The position numbers were made by a program, and so were the translations under genes. A stretch of DNA of 64,000 nt from Flavobacteriaceae bacterium. Its GTDB lineage: Bacteria > Bacteroidota > Bacteroidia > Flavobacteriales > Flavobacteriaceae. Under the pieces are notes generated by a model. It saw only the letters and a list, made by a program, of their open reading frames with translations, did no database searches and had not been told where the DNA came from. How positions within the stretch are numbered: the first letter of the stretch is position 1; the number at the start of each line of letters is the position of its first letter. Positions 7,731 to 15,965 of the stretch are shown here, piece by piece. The stretch is taken from NCBI GenBank assembly GCA_029243165.1, contig JAQWSN010000005.1, forward strand, positions 62,001 to 126,000, read 5' to 3'.

Positions 7731-10280
7731 GTGTTTCGTCCACAAGCAAAATTAATCATTCTATCGCTTACTGCATTAACTCTTGTAGGATGTTCTGGGA
7801 CAAGGGCATATCGAACCCAAGAAGTACTCATCGCTAAAAATGAGGTTTATCAAGAAACACAATTATTAAAAAACGATCCTGTAAACTTCATCATCAATAC
7901 AACTGAGAATAAAAAAATACTGGGGATTCCTGTTAAAAAAATTCTTTTCGAAAGCGCACACCCCGAGCCAAAAAAGCAATTTGAAACCTGGCTTAACAAA
8001 AAAGAAAAACGGAAAGATCGATTAGAAAAATGGCTTTCCCCAAAACAAGTTTTAGCGATGGAAAACTATGCTATCAAATTTAACGATTGGCTCAAAAATA
8101 ACGGAGAACCTCCTTCTGTACTCGACACCATTGCGATCAATAATTCCAAAAAACGAATTCAACAATATTACAAGAATCTAGGATACTACAATGTAATGGT
8201 CGAACACGACACGGTTCATTTTAAACCAAAACAAGTTGTTCTCAAATACAAAATTTATCCTGATAAACTCTATGAAATTGATTCAATAAAAACAGCAATC
8301 GATTCTCCTGAAGTAGCTGAAATCTACAAGACCCATTTGGCTAATGCCGAGATCAAACAAGGAGATGCATTTGAAATAAATAAATTTGAAAAAGAAAGAG
8401 AACGGCTGTTTACCCTTTTTAGAAATAATGGTATTTACAACTTCCAACAAAATAGCATCCAATTTACGGCAGCCATTGACAGTACTGGAGTAGATTTAAA
8501 AATTCCAATAACTATTGAAATCGAAGATCCTCAACAAAGAATCAACGATGTTTCAATTAAGCTCCCTTATGAAAGGTTTACCATCAAAGAAATTAAGGTT
8601 TTTGTTGACAATCCAAATGCAGAAAAAACAGATCAGTTCACAGATTCAATCCAATACAAAGACATTACGCTGATCAGCAAAGGGAAACTGAAATATCGTC
8701 CCAACGCCATTACATCAGGTATTGCAATTCAAAAAAACAAGCCCTACAGTGATCTGGACAGAACCCTAACTTACAGGTATTTCACAAACCTCAAAAACTT
8801 TAAATACCCCAGTATCAACTACAGTTTACTCCCCCAAGAAGAAAACCAGCTTAAAGCTTCCATTTTTTTGACCCCAAGGGAACGCTTTTCTTTGGGCTTT
8901 GATCTTGATTTTTCGCACTCCAACATCCAAGATTTTGGGATTGGACTGGGTGGAGGGCTCGGCATAAGAAATGTTTTTAAAGGCGCTGAATCTCTTGAGC
9001 TCAACATCAAAAATACCCTTGGAGCCTCTAGGGATATTGCTCAATCTGACGATCAGTTTTTCAATCTTTTTGAATTGGGAGCCGATCTCAAACTAAGTTT
9101 TCCAAGATTAGTTTTTCCCTTTTTAAGTAAAGTTCAGATAAACTCCCAGATGAATCCTGTTACACAAATGATCTTGGGAACCAGTATTCAGCAGAATATC
9201 GGTTTAGATAAGCAGTTTTTCAAATCCACTTATCAATTCGATTGGCAACCCAAAAAAAATAAAAAAATTCAAATCAAATGGATTGATCTCGAATTTGTTA
9301 ACAATAGAAATCTTTCAAATTATTTCAATGTTTATCGAAATTCCTACGACCGACTAAATGCCGTTGCGGATATTTTCAATACACAAACCGAATTTGAAAA
9401 TGCTCAAGGAGATCTTTCCATACCCGACGGAACAGAGGGTTTTATTAATGCTGTTTTGAACGGAGAAACTATTTTAAATCAAGAGAATTTAAATTACAAA
9501 ACCGTAAATACAGTAAAAGAGAGACAAGACCGACTCACTGCAAACAATCTCATCTTGGGATCATCATTAAGTATGAATTTCAATAGTCAGGAAAGTATTT
9601 TTGATGAAAACTTCTACCAACTACGATGGAAAATAGATTGGGTAGGAAATCTTCTCAATGGAATTCTCAGAACATTAAATGCCCCAGAAAACAGTCAAGG
9701 ACAAACCCTATTGGGTGGAGTCAGCCCTTCTCAATACGTAAAGATTGAAACCGATTACATAAAACACTGGCCCCTTGGTAAAGAACGAGTAATTGCCTTC
9801 CATTCATTTGGTGGCTTGGCCATTCCTTATGGAAATGCAACCAATATGCCCTTTTCACGTTCCTATTTTTCAGGAGGGGCAAATGACAATCGAGCATGGA
9901 AAGCATACAAATTAGGCCCTGGAAGCAGTAACAACATTAATGAATTTAATGAAGCAAACTTCAAATTGGCTTTTAACCTTGAGTATCGTTTTCCCTTGAC
10001 AGGTAGCTTAAAAGGCGGAATTTTTATTGATGCAGGAAATGTTTGGAATGTTTTTGACGACATTGAAGACACCGCTTTTCGCTTTGAAGGTTTTAAGGAT
10101 TTATCTGAGCTCGCAATTGGGTCTGGATTTGGATTGCGCTACGACTTTGATTTTTTTGTTTTTCGATTTGATACAGGATTTAAAACGTACAATCCAGCCT
10201 TAGCTGTTGGGGAAAGATGGTGGGGTGAGTACAATTTAAAAAGTGCTGTTTTCAACATCGGAATTAATTATCCTTTTTAA
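7731..10280 (+). CDS. tamL: TamL, lipoprotein BamA/TamA-family outer membrane protein
   Basis: 849 residues from a GTG start. The N-terminus is a lipoprotein signal with lipobox LVGC (Cys21), unusual for the Omp85 family but the defining trait of TamL, the Bacteroidota/Chlorobi variant of TamA. Residues about 130-300 are POTRA-like (for example NNGIYNFQ, YEIDSIK), and the C-terminal ~450 residues form the bacterial surface antigen barrel, with the strand signature SRSYFSGGANDNRAW standing for the usual (V/I)RGF loop region and NLEYRFPL near the end, finishing in INYPF. It is expected to insert or move outer-membrane components together with TamB. No tamB gene lies beside it in this window. 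Ends 39 bp before fbaA. Confidence 0.82.
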   Translation: MFRPQAKLIILSLTALTLVGCSGTRAYRTQEVLIAKNEVYQETQLLKNDPVNFIINTTENKKILGIPVKKILFESAHPEPKKQFETWLNKKEKRKDRLEKWLSPKQVLAMENYAIKFNDWLKNNGEPPSVLDTIAINNSKKRIQQYYKNLGYYNVMVEHDTVHFKPKQVVLKYKIYPDKLYEIDSIKTAIDSPEVAEIYKTHLANAEIKQGDAFEINKFEKERERLFTLFRNNGIYNFQQNSIQFTAAIDSTGVDLKIPITIEIEDPQQRINDVSIKLPYERFTIKEIKVFVDNPNAEKTDQFTDSIQYKDITLISKGKLKYRPNAITSGIAIQKNKPYSDLDRTLTYRYFTNLKNFKYPSINYSLLPQEENQLKASIFLTPRERFSLGFDLDFSHSNIQDFGIGLGGGLGIRNVFKGAESLELNIKNTLGASRDIAQSDDQFFNLFELGADLKLSFPRLVFPFLSKVQINSQMNPVTQMILGTSIQQNIGLDKQFFKSTYQFDWQPKKNKKIQIKWIDLEFVNNRNLSNYFNVYRNSYDRLNAVADIFNTQTEFENAQGDLSIPDGTEGFINAVLNGETILNQENLNYKTVNTVKERQDRLTANNLILGSSLSMNFNSQESIFDENFYQLRWKIDWVGNLLNGILRTLNAPENSQGQTLLGGVSPSQYVKIETDYIKHWPLGKERVIAFHSFGGLAIPYGNATNMPFSRSYFSGGANDNRAWKAYKLGPGSSNNINEFNEANFKLAFNLEYRFPLTGSLKGGIFIDAGNVWNVFDDIEDTAFRFEGFKDLSELAIGSGFGLRYDFDFFVFRFDTGFKTYNPALAVGERWWGEYNLKSAVFNIGINYPF

Positions 10281-10295
10281 ATCAAATAAGTTTAA

Positions 10296-10303
10296 TATTT
10301 TTG
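10296..10303 (+). promoter_or_regulatory. TAnnTTTG -7 element for fbaA
   Basis: TATTTTTG, a full consensus match, ends 16 bp before the fbaA ATG at 10320, giving fbaA its own promoter after tamL. Confidence 0.5.
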
Positions 10304-10319
10304 CCCCAAACCAAACTAA

Positions 10320-11387
10320 ATGAATCATTCTATCCCTTCCGGTGTCATCACTGGAAAACAAGTTCAAGAAGTATTTAAACTTGCCAAATCAAAGGCCTTT
10401 GCACTTCCAGCCGTTAATGTAATTGGAAGTAACACAATCAATGCAGTGCTTGAAACAGCGGCTTCCTTAAACAGCCCTGTCATCATTCAATTTTCAAATG
10501 GCGGAGCACAATTCAACGCAGGTAAGGGCCTGTCTAATGAAAATCAGCAGGCAGCCATTGCAGGAGCCATTGCCGGAGCGAAACATGTCCACGAACTTGC
10601 TAAGGCTTACGGAGCAACCGTCATTCTTCACACAGACCACTGTGCAAAAAATTTACTCCCTTGGATTGATGGACTTTTAGATGCAAGCGAAGAGTTTTAT
10701 GCAGCGCATGGCAAATCTTTATTCAGTTCTCACATGATAGACCTCTCTGAAGAGCCCATTGAAGAAAATATTGAAATTTGTAAAACCTACCTTGAACGCA
10801 TGTCAAAAATGGATATGACTTTAGAAATTGAGTTAGGTATCACTGGAGGTGAAGAAGATGGGGTAGATAACAGCGATGTAGATGTATCTAAACTTTACAC
10901 CCAACCCGAGGAAGTAGCCTATGCCTATGAAGAACTCAGCAAAGTAAGTTCTCAATTTACCGTTGCTGCTGCCTTTGGAAACGTTCACGGTGTTTACAAA
11001 CCTGGAAATGTTAAATTAACTCCTAAAATCTTAAGAAATTCTCAAACCTTTATTTCTGAAAAGCACAATCTTGAAGAAAATACTATTGACTTTGTATTTC
11101 ACGGTGGATCAGGTTCTACTCAAGCTGAAATTGAAGAATCGATTGGATATGGTGTTATTAAAATGAATATCGATACTGACCTTCAATTTGCTTTTACTGA
11201 GGGAATTAGAGATTACATGAACGATAAGATTGATTATTTAAAAAATCAGATTGGTAATCCTGAAGGATCAGACCAACCCAATAAAAAACATTACGATCCC
11301 AGAAAATGGCTCCGTTTGGGAGAAGAGACTTTCAAATCACGATTAAAGAAAGCTTTTGAAGACTTAAACAATGTCAATACTTTGTAA
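10320..11387 (+). CDS. fbaA: class II fructose-bisphosphate aldolase
   Basis: 355 residues, the length of the E. coli FbaA (type A) group. Zinc ligands are visible in ILHTDHC (His of HTDHC), ELGITGGEEDGVD, FGNVHGVY and the FHGGSGS loop that binds substrate phosphate; KMNIDTDLQ closes the active site. The enzyme cleaves fructose 1,6-bisphosphate to DHAP and glyceraldehyde 3-phosphate and runs backwards in gluconeogenesis. It sits between tamL and accD, each preceded by its own TAnnTTTG element, so the three may be separately transcribed. Confidence 0.97.
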   Translation: MNHSIPSGVITGKQVQEVFKLAKSKAFALPAVNVIGSNTINAVLETAASLNSPVIIQFSNGGAQFNAGKGLSNENQQAAIAGAIAGAKHVHELAKAYGATVILHTDHCAKNLLPWIDGLLDASEEFYAAHGKSLFSSHMIDLSEEPIEENIEICKTYLERMSKMDMTLEIELGITGGEEDGVDNSDVDVSKLYTQPEEVAYAYEELSKVSSQFTVAAAFGNVHGVYKPGNVKLTPKILRNSQTFISEKHNLEENTIDFVFHGGSGSTQAEIEESIGYGVIKMNIDTDLQFAFTEGIRDYMNDKIDYLKNQIGNPEGSDQPNKKHYDPRKWLRLGEETFKSRLKKAFEDLNNVNTL

Positions 11388-11410
11388 CGGGAGATTAATT
11401 TTTATATTTG
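11382..11410 (+). promoter_or_regulatory. TTG-N18-TAnnTTTG promoter for accD
   Basis: TTG at 11382-11384 and TATATTTG at 11403-11410 are separated by 18 bp, close to the ideal Bacteroidota arrangement (TTG, about 19 bp, TAnnTTTG). The -33 part overlaps the end of fbaA. The accD ATG follows 18 bp later. Confidence 0.65.
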
Positions 11411-11428
11411 ACTTAAAACATACAGTAA

Positions 11429-12286
11429 ATGAGCTGGTTTAAGCGAAGTGAGAAAGGTATTCAGACTAAAACTGAAGAAAAAAAAGACATCCCCAAGGGT
11501 CTTTGGTATCGAACTCCAACAGGCAAGGTTATTGAATCTCAAGAATTGGCGGAGAACAACTATGTCAGTCCTGAAGATGATTACCACGTTCATATTGGCA
11601 GTAAGGAATATTTTGAGATTCTCTTTGACAACAACCAGTTTAAAGAACTTGACAGTAAATTAAAATCAAAAGACTTTTTAAAGTTTGAAGATTCAAAAAA
11701 ATACATAGATCGTCTTAAGAGTGCCCATACAAAAACAGGTTTGTATGATGCAATTCGTATTGCCGTTGGGCCCTCCAAAGGAACTGATTTGGTTGTGGCA
11801 TGTATGGACTTTAAATTTATTGGAGGATCAATGGGATCTGTTGTTGGTGAAAAAATAGCACGTGCTACAGACTATGCGATCAAACACAAACTTCCGTTGG
11901 TCATCATATCGAAATCAGGGGGGGCACGAATGATGGAATCGGCCACTTCATTGATGCAAATGGCAAAAACATCAGCAAAACTGGCGCAATTGGCCGAAGC
12001 AAAACTTCCCTACATTTCACTTTGTACCGACCCCACTACAGGGGGAACCACGGCATCTTACGCCATGTTGGGTGATATCAATATTGCAGAACCTAAAGCA
12101 CTTATTGCCTTTGCAGGACCTCGAGTAGTAAAGGATACCACAGGGAAAGACCTTCCAGAGGGTTTTCAAAAAAGTGAGTTTCTTCTAGAAAAAGGTTTTC
12201 TTGATTTCATTTCACATCGTAATGATTTGAAAAATAAAATTAACTTGTACATTGACTTGATTTTAAATCAACCCCTTAGAAAGTAA
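11429..12286 (+). CDS. accD: acetyl-CoA carboxylase carboxyltransferase subunit beta
   Basis: 285 residues, start [12 protein letters not shown] typical of AccD. The carboxyltransferase core has [21 protein letters not shown] and [16 protein letters not shown], forming the oxyanion holes for acetyl-CoA and biotin carboxyl transfer. With AccA it makes malonyl-CoA for fatty acid synthesis. The N-terminal zinc ribbon is degenerate: where E. coli AccD has four Cys, this protein reads WYRTPTGK and YVSPEDDYH with no Cys (Thr, Ser and Asp instead). I recall the same in other flavobacteria, so this is probably lineage-specific rather than decay. It is the last core gene before the accessory island. 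Confidence 0.95.
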   Translation: MSWFKRSEKGIQTKTEEKKDIPKGLWYRTPTGKVIESQELAENNYVSPEDDYHVHIGSKEYFEILFDNNQFKELDSKLKSKDFLKFEDSKKYIDRLKSAHTKTGLYDAIRIAVGPSKGTDLVVACMDFKFIGGSMGSVVGEKIARATDYAIKHKLPLVIISKSGGARMMESATSLMQMAKTSAKLAQLAEAKLPYISLCTDPTTGGTTASYAMLGDINIAEPKALIAFAGPRVVKDTTGKDLPEGFQKSEFLLEKGFLDFISHRNDLKNKINLYIDLILNQPLRK

Positions 12287-12389
12287 GCCATTGTACTTGT
12301 AAGTTGAATCTAGCGAGTTTAAAATCCCGATCGAATCCTTTTTTTTATTAATTTAGTGAAATACAGTACCCAAATCTGTTCTCTAAATC

Positions 12390-12752
12390 ATGAAAAACCT
12401 ACGGCTAATACCCGATTTTCATAGACAACACGCAATTGTCAAAGCTGAATTTGCTTTTGACAAAGAACTGATTGCGTTGGTGAAATCTCAAAAAGGGAAG
12501 GTTAAATCTACTGGTAGTTACAAGAGGGTAAACCCGAATACATCAAGGCACAGTTTTGCTACCCATTTACCAGAACAAGGAGTAAGTCTAAGATACAGAC
12601 AAACCCTGCTTGGGCATAATCGTTTAAAAACAACAGAGATTTATCCCCATATAAGTAAAAAATCTCTTGCAAATATTAAAAACCCGTTAGATCAACTTGT
12701 AGAGATGCAATGTGCTGATAATAAGGTTATTGAGAACAGAAAAACAAAATAA
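12390..12752 (+). pseudogene. internally deleted tyrosine recombinase with IntI-like C-terminus
   Basis: 120 codons against roughly 300 or more for an intact enzyme. The first ~37 codons resemble the extreme N-terminus of Bacteroidota integrases (FAFDKELIALVKSQKGKVK). They jump directly, near codon 40, to the C-terminal catalytic box (RHSFATHL, GVSLRYRQTLLGH, TTEIYPHIS). Box II residues Arg53 and His76 and the nucleophile Tyr85 remain, but the usual PHTLRHS reads PNTSRHS, losing the catalytic His, and most of the core-binding and catalytic domains are absent. The tail KSLANIKNPLDQLV resembles the end of integron integrases (IntI1 ends with a SPLD motif, from memory). It cannot be active. Its position at the head of the island on the same strand as the cargo suggests the remains of the recombinase that assembled it. 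Confidence 0.85.
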
Positions 12753-12766
12753 TATATAAAAGAAAT

Positions 12767-12803
12767 AAACGCTATTTGCGTTTAGCTACTAGTTGTGTGT
12801 AAT
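12767..12803 (+). repeat. right half of an attC-like site, upstream of the ATPase gene
   Basis: The block TAGC (12783-12786), five spacer bases and GTTGTG (12792-12797), followed by TGTAAT, matches the right arm of the complete attC-like site at 14859-14881 (TAGCC, six spacer bases, GTTGTG, CATAAT). A small hairpin (AAACGC 12767-12772 against GCGTTT 12778-12783) sits just before it. A matching left arm is not evident, so the site is partial or decayed. The ATPase ORF begins 20 bp after it, as expected for a gene cassette. Confidence 0.5.
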
Positions 12804-12822
12804 GTAACGAAACCAACAAACA

Positions 12823-14736
12823 TTGAAGAAAGAAACCATAATACAAGGCTCATTATTTGAGGAAGACTATCTAATCAGAACTTTAGGAAGTCTTGGAAAT
12901 TCACCAGAAGTTGCACTTACAGAATTGGTTGCGAATGCTTGGGATGCTGGTGCAACAATTGTTGATATTTTCATTCCCGAAGAAAAAGGGCAGAATATTA
13001 TCATTAAGGATAATGGTGTTGGTTTATCGAAAGACGAATTTTATTCAAGATGGATGAAATTGGGCTACAACAGACTAAAACATCAAGGAAAAAAAGTCCT
13101 ATTCCCAAAAGGAGTTGAGCAACAAAGATATGCTTATGGAAGAAATGGAGTTGGCAGACACGGAATGCTTTGTTTCAATAATGAGTATAAAGTGATAACC
13201 AACAATAGTGGAAAAAAATCTGAATTTACAATTACCACTAAAAGCGAAAAAGAACCCTTTATTATTAAAGAACAAAACTTTGAAACTTCTGAAACAGCAG
13301 GAACAGAACTTATAGTTAATGTGGTTAAGAATTTACCTAAACCCGAACATATTATAGAAGTAATTTCTGCAAGGTTTCTACACGACCCAAACTTTAAAGT
13401 TTCAATCAACAGAAAAACAATTCAGTTAGAAGAACATAAGGGATTGATATTTTCAGAAACTGTAAACATTGGAGATATAGAACTCAAAATACATCTGATA
13501 GATTCCAAAAAAGCACGAAAATCAACTTTATATCAAGGAATTGCTTTTTGGCAAAGCGGTAGGTTAGTTGGCGAACCTTCTTGGATTGTAGGTTTCAATA
13601 TGGTTTTAGATGGAAGAACTAAGCAAGCAAAAAGATATTCTGTTGTTGTACAAACCAATGATTTAGCAGAATTCATAAAAGAAGATTGGACAGGATTTAA
13701 GAACACAAAAGAACTAAATCCAATATTTGATAAAGTTGACGAAACCGTTCATAAAATGTTCTCGGAAATTGCAAAAGAGAATATTGAAGAAACAACAAAA
13801 CAAATAAAAAATGAATACAGAAAGGAGTACAATGAATTAAGTCCTCTTGGAAAATATGAATTTAATGAAGCCATAGAAAGTATTGCTTTAAATAATCCTA
13901 CAGCAAGACAAGATTCTGTGAATCTTGCAGTTGAAACGGTTATAAATTTAGAGAAAACAAGAAGTGGAAGCGAACTACTTCAAAAACTTTCATTATTCTC
14001 TGAAGAAGATGTTGAGGATTTAAATAAGCTTCTTGACAAATGGACAGTTAAAGATGCATTAACAGTTTTAGATGAAATAGATAAAAGAATTTCAGTAATC
14101 GAAGCAATAAGAAAATTATCTAACGATAAATCGGTTGATGAACTTCACGTTCTTCATCCTTTAATTGCAAATGCAAGATGGATTTTTGGACCTGAATTTG
14201 ATTCGCCTGAATATGCTTCGAACAATCAACTTCAAACAACGGTCGAAAAAGTATTCAATAAAAAAATAGATAAATCTGCTTTCAACAATCATAAAAAAAG
14301 ACCAGACATTGTTGTTGCTGGCGATTCTACGTTTTCAATAACAGGAACTGTAGATTTTGACAATTCTAATGAAATTACGAATATTAATAAAGTGCTGATT
14401 ATTGAACTTAAAAGAGGCGGATTTAAGTTAGGTAAAACAGAAAGGAATCAAGCAGTCGGTTATGTTGAGGACTTTATGAATTGCGGAACATTAATCGGTT
14501 CGCCTTATATTAATGCTTTTGTAGTCGGAGAAACTTTTAGTGAAAAAATTCAGCCAATATCTAAAGTTTCTAATGGTAGTGATGTAGAAATGGGAAAAGT
14601 TCAAATTTGTCTTTTTTCACAAATTGTTGACTCATCCGAAAGGAGACTTTTCAACTTGAGAAAGAGGTTAAATAAACGTTATGACAATGCTTCTGGGATG
14701 GAGTTATTTGAAAGACAGAAAAAAATAGTAATCTAA
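12823..14736 (+). CDS. GHKL (Hsp90-like) ATPase fused to a PD-(D/E)XK-like nuclease domain; candidate defence protein
   Basis: 637 residues from a TTG start (a stop lies in frame at 12805-12807 and there is no nearby ATG). Residues 1-~200 form a GHKL ATPase: N-box ELVANAWDA (34-42), G1 box DNGVGLS (63-69) and G2 box GRNGVGRHGML (106-116). The middle (about 200-470) is a transducer-like region plus helical, charged segments. The C-terminus carries RPDIVV (Asp495), then IIELKRG with Glu528 and Lys530, and NQAVGY (Gln about 545), the layout of a PD-(D/E)XK nuclease and close to the DUF4263/Shedu pattern ExK...Q...Y. I know GHKL ATPases fused to nucleases from MORC-like and restriction-type defence proteins; the specific family is not recognised. 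It lies alone between two attC-like sequences, without a methylase. Confidence 0.8.
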   Translation: MKKETIIQGSLFEEDYLIRTLGSLGNSPEVALTELVANAWDAGATIVDIFIPEEKGQNIIIKDNGVGLSKDEFYSRWMKLGYNRLKHQGKKVLFPKGVEQQRYAYGRNGVGRHGMLCFNNEYKVITNNSGKKSEFTITTKSEKEPFIIKEQNFETSETAGTELIVNVVKNLPKPEHIIEVISARFLHDPNFKVSINRKTIQLEEHKGLIFSETVNIGDIELKIHLIDSKKARKSTLYQGIAFWQSGRLVGEPSWIVGFNMVLDGRTKQAKRYSVVVQTNDLAEFIKEDWTGFKNTKELNPIFDKVDETVHKMFSEIAKENIEETTKQIKNEYRKEYNELSPLGKYEFNEAIESIALNNPTARQDSVNLAVETVINLEKTRSGSELLQKLSLFSEEDVEDLNKLLDKWTVKDALTVLDEIDKRISVIEAIRKLSNDKSVDELHVLHPLIANARWIFGPEFDSPEYASNNQLQTTVEKVFNKKIDKSAFNNHKKRPDIVVAGDSTFSITGTVDFDNSNEITNINKVLIIELKRGGFKLGKTERNQAVGYVEDFMNCGTLIGSPYINAFVVGETFSEKIQPISKVSNGSDVEMGKVQICLFSQIVDSSERRLFNLRKRLNKRYDNASGMELFERQKKIVI

Positions 14737-14745
14737 AAAACACTA

Positions 14746-14883
14746 CACACAACAATGGCTATAAGTAATTGCTTGTTCTCGCCTACTTCTGAAAACCCTC
14801 GCGGATTTTCAGCTTAGTGTGTACTTACAAAGTTAAGTGTTAATCCACGAAACTACACATAGCCTAGACCGTTGTGCATAATA
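14746..14883 (+). repeat. attC-like imperfect palindrome (~135 bp) between the two island genes
   Basis: Left arm CACAAC (14748-14753), spacer AAT, GGCTAT (14757-14762). Right arm ATAGCC (14859-14864), spacer TAGACC, GTTGTG (14871-14876). Both 6-bp blocks are exact reverse complements and the two spacers differ in length, as in the R''-L''/L'-R' layout of integron attC sites. GTTGTGC differs from the GTTRRRY core at one position. The inner part contains another hairpin (CTGAAAA 14789-14795 against TTTTCAG 14806-14812). It begins 10 bp after the ATPase stop and ends 14 bp before the next start, the expected place for a cassette-junction site. Confidence 0.65.
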
Positions 14884-14896
14884 TGAACGAAAATAT

Positions 14897-15499
14897 ATGG
14901 AGCAAATAATACGAATTGGATTGCCGATATACTTTGTGCTTTTCTTCGGAATTGCATTTGTATTAAAAAGTCTATTTGTTGCTAAAAGAATTGGCAAAAA
15001 TCCTTTAGTTCTTCCAAAAGACGATAGTGCATATGGTTTAATCGGTTTATATTTCAAATTAACAATGTTTGGATTATTGTGCTATACAATATTCTATTCT
15101 TTCCTTCCTGACAGTAACAGCTATTTATTGCCAATCAAAATACTTGAAAATCAAAATTTAAAATATGTTGGAATAGGAATTATGATAGTTGGTTTGATTT
15201 GGACAATAATTGCTCAAAACCATATGAAGGAATCGTGGAGAATTGGGATTGATACCGAAACTAAAACTAAACTCATAACTACCGGATTGTTTGGAATTTC
15301 AAGAAATCCCATTTTCTTAGGGATGATAGTAAGTTTGGTAGGATTGTTTTTCCTGACACCAAATACTTGGACTTTATTATTTATGATTTTAGGGTATGTT
15401 TTAATTCAGATTCAAATCAGACTTGAAGAAGATTTTTTAATTGAACAACACGGGAATGAATATTTGGAATATAAAGAAAAAGTAAGACGATTAGTATAA
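14897..15499 (+). CDS. membrane isoprenylcysteine carboxyl methyltransferase (ICMT)-like protein
   Basis: 200 residues with about five hydrophobic segments. The C-terminal signature of the ICMT/PEMT-type membrane methyltransferases is clear: LITTGLFGISRNPIFLGM, then RLEEDFLIEQHGNEYLEYKEKVRR. These families bind SAM within the membrane and methylate small molecules or lipids; bacterial members have mostly unknown substrates. It starts 14 bp after the attC-like palindrome. It is codirectional with the ATPase gene and may be an independent cassette. No attC-like site is visible at its 3' end, where an IS relic begins. Confidence 0.8.
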   Translation: MEQIIRIGLPIYFVLFFGIAFVLKSLFVAKRIGKNPLVLPKDDSAYGLIGLYFKLTMFGLLCYTIFYSFLPDSNSYLLPIKILENQNLKYVGIGIMIVGLIWTIIAQNHMKESWRIGIDTETKTKLITTGLFGISRNPIFLGMIVSLVGLFFLTPNTWTLLFMILGYVLIQIQIRLEEDFLIEQHGNEYLEYKEKVRRLV

Positions 15500-15540
15500 G
15501 ATACTATGCAAAAAAAAATTATGAAGCCATACTCCCTATG

Positions 15541-15965
15541 GGTCGCACCACAAGGTTTTTTATGATACGTACACTTGATAAAGGAAAGCAAGCTCAAAAC
15601 CTAACTCAAGAATTAATCCAAATGCTACTGCCCTAGAAAAAACAGGTACATTACATAACCTCTGATAACGGAACTGAGTTTGCTATCCACAAGAAAATAA
15701 ACCAAAAATTCAAACTCAATTTTTCTTTACTAACCCCTATTGTTATTTGGAGAGGGTGCGTAGTGAATACGCCAAAAAACTCGTTAGACAGTACCTGCCT
15801 AAGAAAACAGATTTTAACCGGATAAGTAACCAAACGATTAACATGATTGCCAGTAAATAAACAACAGACCAGGGAAGCTACTAGCTTACAAAACGCCGTA
15901 TGAAATATTTTTTTTCAATTTTTAATCCTACATGTTGCACTTATTTGTTGGATCTAGCTTTATTT
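15541..15965 (+). pseudogene. IS30-family transposase relic
   Basis: Conceptual translation of several frames gives IS30 transposase C-terminal fragments: RFFMIRTLDKGKQAQ, then a TAG at 15634-15636, then HYITSDNGTEFA (the DNG/T catalytic-core motif) in the same frame. After a frame change come RQYLPKKTDFNRISNQTINM and, after another, KTPYEIF. At least two stops and two frameshifts rule out function. No inverted repeats or target duplications were found, and the 5' half of the transposase is missing. The segment fills the gap between the ICMT-like gene and the rpsO promoter. Confidence 0.85.

Noticed and set aside
12390-12752. Intact small integrase or excisionase
   Set aside because: The N- and C-terminal pieces belong to one long recombinase with the middle missing and a lost catalytic His.
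12823-14736. Sensor histidine kinase or DNA mismatch repair MutL
   Set aside because: No HisKA domain or H-box; the motifs after the GHKL domain and the C-terminal ExK region differ from MutL.
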